This document shows, in pieces, positions 60,421 to 64,000 of a stretch of DNA of 64,000 nucleotides. Under the pieces are notes generated by a model. It worked only from the letters and a program-made list of their open reading frames with translations, made no database searches and was not told where the DNA came from. Each line of letters begins with the position of its first letter. Within the stretch, counting starts at the first letter, position 1. Source of the DNA: Rhodopseudomonas pseudopalustris (GTDB taxonomy: Bacteria; Pseudomonadota; Alphaproteobacteria; Rhizobiales; Xanthobacteraceae); NCBI RefSeq assembly GCF_900110435.1, contig NZ_FODT01000005.1, forward strand, positions 345,480-409,479. The letters are read 5' to 3'. The position numbers were made by a program, and so were the translations under genes.

Positions 60421-60747
60421 ATGGAACCAAAGGACACAACAACGAACGAAGCCTTCAAAGGCTTGACGAACGAGGCGTGCCCGTTCCTTCCCTGCCACAA
60501 GGGCGTCGAACGCGAGTTCAACTGCCTGTTCTGCTACTGCCCACTGATCGCCTACGAGTGTCCGGGGCCGTATCAGGTTTTTACTGATCGCAATGGCATG
60601 AAACGCAAGGATTGCAGCGCCTGCACGCTGCCGCATGATGGCTATCGCCGCTCCTGGAATTTCATTCAACGATGGCTGGAACGGCCGCGCATCTGGGACG
60701 GGAGCGATCAGGATCCCAAGCGGATCAAAGACGCTCCATCTGAATGA
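60421..60747 (+). CDS. Cysteine-rich small domain protein (cobalamin-associated type)
   Basis: This 108-residue protein has eight cysteines (20, 25, 35, 38, 40, 47, 65, 68) in a compact region: ACPFLPCHKG, FNCLFCYCPLIAYEC, KDCSACTLPH. The pattern matches the cysteine-rich small domain (PF04071 type) found in cobalamin biosynthesis loci and fused to CobD-like proteins in some bacteria; it probably binds metal. The ATG at 60421 is used; an in-frame TTG at 60385 is possible and neither has a good ribosome-binding site. Control by riboswitch 2 is likely from position. Confidence 0.75.
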   Translation: MEPKDTTTNEAFKGLTNEACPFLPCHKGVEREFNCLFCYCPLIAYECPGPYQVFTDRNGMKRKDCSACTLPHDGYRRSWNFIQRWLERPRIWDGSDQDPKRIKDAPSE

Positions 60748-60751
60748 CCCG

Positions 60752-60770
60752 TCGGCGACGCTGTCGCCGA
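60752..60770. terminator. Hairpin between convergent genes
   Basis: Arms TCGGCGAC and GTCGCCGA with a GCT loop in the 34 bases between the cysteine-rich protein gene and the convergent binding-protein gene. No T-run; a possible bidirectional terminator. Confidence 0.5.
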
Positions 60771-60781
60771 AGCCCGGAAGC

Positions 60782-61669
60782 TCAGCGTTGCAAGCCGACG
60801 TCGACGGCGGACCTTGTCCGCTCGATCCGCTCGATCGCCCGCGCCAGGCGATCGAGCGCGACCGGAAGCATGGCGCCGCCGCAGATCGTCAGTTGCTCCG
60901 GCACAACAATTCGGCGGCTCGGTGGGTACGCATTCTGGATCGATGGATGAAGTAGCAACGCCTTGCCCTGATCTTCCGCCTCAGGTCGGTCTTCCGCGAC
61001 CAGCAGCAGGTCCGGTCGGGAGGCAACGATTGCTTCGAGCGAAGCGAACCCGCCATAAGCGAGTCCGAGTTCGGACGCGGCGTTCGACAGACCGACGGTC
61101 TTCAACAGCGAACTGATCAGGCTGTCGCCGCCCGTCACCCAGCCGCGCCGCGACAGCGCCAGGACGCGCGCTTGGCGCCGCGATGCCATCGCCGTTGCCC
61201 GCGCGCTGGCTCGGTCGATATCGCCAATCAAGGCTTCGGATCGTTCCGGATGCCCGACTAATTGGCCGACCCGCAAAATCTGCGCTTTGACGTCGTCGAT
61301 GGTGCGCGGCGAATCGAACTCTTCGACCGGCAATCGCTTCGCCCGCAGCAGCTCACGGGTGGCGCGCTTGCCGTATCGCCCGGCCAGGATGACGTCCGGC
61401 GCCAGCATCAGGAGATCTTCCGCCTCTCCCGAAAGCTTCGGATAGCGCTCGGCCTCCTTGGCCAGCCAGGACATGTGCGGATCCCGCGCATAGGGGCCGA
61501 GCCCGACGATTTGTTCGGGATCCGCCAGCGTCAGCAGAAGCTGATCGGTGCACATGTTGATGGACGCGAACCGTTTGGGCGCAGCATCCGCTGGTCGCAA
61601 GGTGATCACCAGGGCCAACAAGACGAGCGTCGGCGCCAACAGCCGAAGGCGTTGGAGCACCCCAGTCAT
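60782..61669 (-). CDS. btuF: Periplasmic cobalamin-type substrate-binding protein
   Basis: The 295-residue protein has a signal peptide (LAPTLVLLALVITLRPADA) and a TroA/BtuF-like helical-backbone binding fold: RFASINMCTDQLLLTLADP, LAPDVILAGRYGKRATREL, ASRPDLLLVAED. The ATG at 61669 overlaps the ATPase stop codon as ATGA. With the permease and ATPase it forms a complete class II importer. Such importers carry B12, heme or siderophores; the riboswitch at the head of the operon favours cobalamin or another corrinoid. Confidence 0.82.
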   Translation of the reverse strand: MTGVLQRLRLLAPTLVLLALVITLRPADAAPKRFASINMCTDQLLLTLADPEQIVGLGPYARDPHMSWLAKEAERYPKLSGEAEDLLMLAPDVILAGRYGKRATRELLRAKRLPVEEFDSPRTIDDVKAQILRVGQLVGHPERSEALIGDIDRASARATAMASRRQARVLALSRRGWVTGGDSLISSLLKTVGLSNAASELGLAYGGFASLEAIVASRPDLLLVAEDRPEAEDQGKALLLHPSIQNAYPPSRRIVVPEQLTICGGAMLPVALDRLARAIERIERTRSAVDVGLQR

Positions 61670-62448
61670 CGCATCGCCCACGGCACCAGAACCGGCTGCG
61701 CCTCGTGACTGGATCGGTAGGCGTCGATCGAGAACACCTCGGCCAGGCTGGGAGGCGCCAGCACCGCGTTCGGCGGCCCCATTGCGGCAAGATGACCGTC
61801 GCGCAACATCAGAATCTGATCGGCGAACCGTGCCGCCAAACCGATATCGTGCGTGACAACAATGACCAGCGCACCGGCACGGGCCTGACGCTGCAGCAGC
61901 GCCATCACCGAGAGCTGAAAATAGGGATCGAGCGACGCAATCGGCTCGTCGGCCAGCAGGATCGGCGCGCCTGTCGACAGCGCCCGTGCGATCGCAACCC
62001 GTCGCCGCTCGCCGCCGGACAACTCGGTCACGCGGCGATCCTTCATCGGCCTCAGCTCGACTTCGTCCAACGCGCGGTCGACCGCCTCGATATCGCCCGC
62101 ACCCAGGCGGCGGGGGTCCGCCGAGCCATGCGGATAGCGCCCCAGCGCCACGACATCCTGAACCGGCAAGGGCCAATGCACGGCCTCGCCTTGCGGCACG
62201 TAAGCGAGATGCCGGGCACGCCGACGCACCGGCATCCGGCCGACGTCTTCGCCGCCGATCAGGATGCGTCCTCGGCTCGGCACCAGACCTGCGAGCGCGC
62301 GTAGCAGCGTCGTCTTGCCGGCGCCGCTGGGGCCGACCATCGCGGCGATGCAGCCGCGCGGCAGGCTGAACGAAACGTCACGAACCACTTCGCGGCCGCC
62401 GAGTCGGACACATAATCCGTTGACGGCGAAATCGTCAGCCTCGGTCAT
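61666..62448 (-). CDS. btuD: ABC transporter ATP-binding protein (BtuD/FecE type)
   Basis: The 260-residue ATPase has Walker A GPSGAGKTTLLRALAG, signature ELSGGERRRVAIARAL, Walker B ILLADEPIASLDP and H-loop VVTHDIGLAARFAD. The start ATG overlaps the permease stop by four bases and the stop overlaps the binding-protein start by four. The specific role in corrinoid import is inferred from the riboswitch. Confidence 0.88.
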   Translation of the reverse strand: MTEADDFAVNGLCVRLGGREVVRDVSFSLPRGCIAAMVGPSGAGKTTLLRALAGLVPSRGRILIGGEDVGRMPVRRRARHLAYVPQGEAVHWPLPVQDVVALGRYPHGSADPRRLGAGDIEAVDRALDEVELRPMKDRRVTELSGGERRRVAIARALSTGAPILLADEPIASLDPYFQLSVMALLQRQARAGALVIVVTHDIGLAARFADQILMLRDGHLAAMGPPNAVLAPPSLAEVFSIDAYRSSHEAQPVLVPWAMR

Positions 62449-63482
62449 GTCATGCTGCTGCTGAGCGTGCGCCGCTCGCGCACGACGAGATAGAGGAAGA
62501 ACGGAACGCCGATCAGAGCCGTGAGCACGCCGACCTTGATTCCGCTGCTGGATGGGATGAGGCGCACGGAGATATCCGCAGCGAGCAGCAAGGCAGCGCC
62601 TCCGAGTGCGCTCGGGAGCAGCAGGCGCCCGGGATCGTGCCCGACAAACGGCCGCATCAGATGCGGCACGACCAAGCCGATGAAACCGATCGTGCCTGAT
62701 ACCGCGACCGACGCGCCGACTCCCAGCGCAACCCCCATAATCACCTGCAGCCGCAGCCGCCCGACATCGACCCCGAGGCTCTGCGCCGCTTCCTCACCGA
62801 GGCTGAGCACACGGAATGCTTCGCCGCGCGTGAACAGCAACGCCGCTCCGCAGACGATGAAAGGAAGCGCCAAAGTGACGTGCTGGAAGCTCCGGTCCTC
62901 CAGCGAACCAAGCAGCCAGAACGAGATTTCGAGTGCGGCGAACGGATTAGCCGCCAGATTGAGCGCCAGCGAGGTGGCGGCGCCGGCGAGGCTCGATAGC
63001 GCCAGACCGGCCAGGATCAGCAGCAACAAATTGGCGTTGCGCCCCGCGACCGCGATCAAGATGAAAACCGAGACGAAGGCCATCGCGATCGCCGCGAGCG
63101 GCAACAGGAAGGACAGCGCGTCCGCCAGGCCTGCCGAAATCACCAACACGGCCCCGAATGCGGCGGCCTGAGGCGCGCCGAACAACGAAGGCGAGGCAAG
63201 CGGATTTCGCAGCAGGCCCTGCAAAGCCGCCCCGGCCAGGCCGTGCATCGCGCCGATTGCGACCGCGAGGATCGCGCGCGGCAGACGGATCTCCTGAACG
63301 ATCGACCGCTCCGCGTCCGTCCCTCCGCCGAGCAAGGCGTCGACCACCACGCCAATCGGAAGCCGGACCGGGCCAATGCTGAGCGACAGCAGGAACAATA
63401 CGATCACGCCACTCGCGAGGATCAGCGGGGCGGCTGCACCTTCAGCAACGCGCACGGCATTCCCCGCCGCAGCGCGACGCAA
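62445..63482 (-). CDS. btuC: FecCD-family ABC transporter permease (BtuC type)
   Basis: A polytopic membrane protein of about 345 residues with nine to ten helices and the family motifs RLPRAILAVAIGAMHGLAGA, GLLRNPLASPSLFG, GTIGFIGLVVPHLMRPFVGHDPGRLL and GIKVGVLTALIGVPFFLYLV. The frame opens with TTG at 63482. A GTG at 63455 behind GGGGA is equally plausible, so the N terminus is uncertain. It is the first gene after riboswitch 3 (58 bases). Confidence 0.88.
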   Translation of the reverse strand: MRRAAAGNAVRVAEGAAAPLILASGVIVLFLLSLSIGPVRLPIGVVVDALLGGGTDAERSIVQEIRLPRAILAVAIGAMHGLAGAALQGLLRNPLASPSLFGAPQAAAFGAVLVISAGLADALSFLLPLAAIAMAFVSVFILIAVAGRNANLLLLILAGLALSSLAGAATSLALNLAANPFAALEISFWLLGSLEDRSFQHVTLALPFIVCGAALLFTRGEAFRVLSLGEEAAQSLGVDVGRLRLQVIMGVALGVGASVAVSGTIGFIGLVVPHLMRPFVGHDPGRLLLPSALGGAALLLAADISVRLIPSSSGIKVGVLTALIGVPFFLYLVVRERRTLSSSMT

Positions 63483-63540
63483 ACATTTTCTTCACGGCTA
63501 CATCCTCCGTCGGCCCATCGCCGAACGAGTTCTTTCAGAG

Positions 63541-63713
63541 GTACCGGCCGGTCTCCTGGCTCGCGGATCTTTGGAGCGTCCGCCTTCCCGGCCATTGGCC
63601 AGTGGCATCAAGGACACTCCGATCCGCCCACAGTTGCGAGGGCAGCTGCGGCATTGGGACAAGCGTCCCGCACCGCATTCCCGTTTCACCCCTCCTTCGA
63701 GAGGCACCGGTAC
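63541..63713 (-). promoter_or_regulatory. Cobalamin riboswitch 3, controlling the btuCDF operon
   Basis: The minus strand shows P1 GTACCGG/CCGGTAC, GGTGCC, GGGAATGCGGTGC, CAGCTGCCCTCGCAACTGT, GCCACTGG and the B12 box GAGCCAGGAGACCGGCC, ending 58 bases before the permease gene. It probably lowers transporter synthesis when adenosylcobalamin is plentiful. Confidence 0.95.
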
Positions 63714-63883
63714 TGCGGCCGGTTAAGCACGCTCATCCGGGCTGCACAAGGCGGACAGGTACTTACGTAATTATCCTTAAGTATAAATCGGACCCGTTCA
63801 TCACATGCGCGGCCGAGGCTCTTATGGACAACGGCACACCCGATCGACGCCTCTTGACAAAATTCCTATAGGATCGTATACCC
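63714..63883. other. Divergent promoter region at the right end
   Basis: 170 bases that should hold the promoter of riboswitch 3 on the minus strand. On the plus strand TTGACA (63854-63859), a 17-base spacer and TATACC (63877-63882) form a good promoter; the spacer contains the perfect palindrome TCCTATAGGA (63864-63873). Confidence 0.5.
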
Positions 63884-64000
63884 ATGACATCCCGCCCCGA
63901 TGAGGGGGGCGTTTCGCGATCGTCACGATCCGCGGGGCGGGAGGCGATGGACGCGGCAGCGTCAGGCGCGGATGTGAAGGCAGGGCGGGTCTCCTCCGAT
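63884..64000 (+). CDS. Possible open frame running off the window, or the start of a dispersed repeat
   Basis: Thirty-nine codons are open (MTSRPDEGGVSRSSRSAGRE and onward) to the window edge. The ATG lies directly after the -10 box, so a transcript from that promoter would start inside the frame. The sequence is low-complexity and arginine/serine-rich. It resembles, from memory, a repeat that recurs in Bradyrhizobium-type genomes, so a real protein is doubtful. Confidence 0.2.
   Translation, partial: MTSRPDEGGVSRSSRSAGREAMDAAASGADVKAGRVSSD

Overview
The window is chromosomal DNA of an alphaproteobacterium, most likely Rhodopseudomonas palustris or a close Bradyrhizobium/Nitrobacter relative. 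I infer this from the high GC content, the gene order (rnj-birA-nuo, hup, lon-clpX-clpP-tig, glnB-glnA), the single-chain B12-dependent ribonucleotide reductase and the palindromic repeats. No database search was possible.

Layout. 1-18.7 kb is one long minus-strand block. It starts with the complex I operon nuoA-B-C-D-[FkbM methyltransferase]-E-[small membrane protein]-F-G-H-I-J-K-L-M-N and runs into birA, rnj and a cut-off methylmalonyl-CoA epimerase. 19-29.4 kb is housekeeping: tRNA-Asp, an HU protein, peptidase T, tRNA-Val, and the protein-quality-control genes lon, clpX, clpP and tig, then tRNA-Leu. 29.5-35.3 kb holds a multicopper-oxidase-like Tat protein without most copper ligands, two folate (p-aminobenzoate) genes and the NAD(P)HX repair enzyme. 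35.5-37.6 kb is glnB-glnA behind a good sigma-54 promoter. 37.7-39.9 kb has a TetR-type regulator with a palindrome over its start, a coiled-coil protein and an acidic hypothetical protein. 40-47 kb is a minus-strand operon of a sugar-type ABC importer, a 2-hydroxyacid dehydrogenase and an amidase, followed by a DMT transporter. 48.5-52.8 kb is nrdJ with tandem candidate NrdR boxes and a long structured leader.

52.8-56.1 kb is an accessory island with lower GC. It carries a fusion of an ABC-type ATPase with a TOPRIM/DUF4435-like domain (a candidate single-gene anti-phage system of the OLD/PARIS type), an IS110-family transposase remnant, small orphan genes and four REP-like palindromes. 56.2-63.7 kb returns to chromosomal genes and is cobalamin-centred: cobQ, a CX5R phosphatase, a cysteine-rich small-domain protein, a BtuFDC-type importer and three cobalamin riboswitches within 4.3 kb, one of which appears to have lost its gene.

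Themes that cut across the window are a composite palindromic repeat (three copies, plus a 17-base piece inside the nnr coding sequence) and three independent 15-bp tandem repeats that encode pentapeptide repeats.
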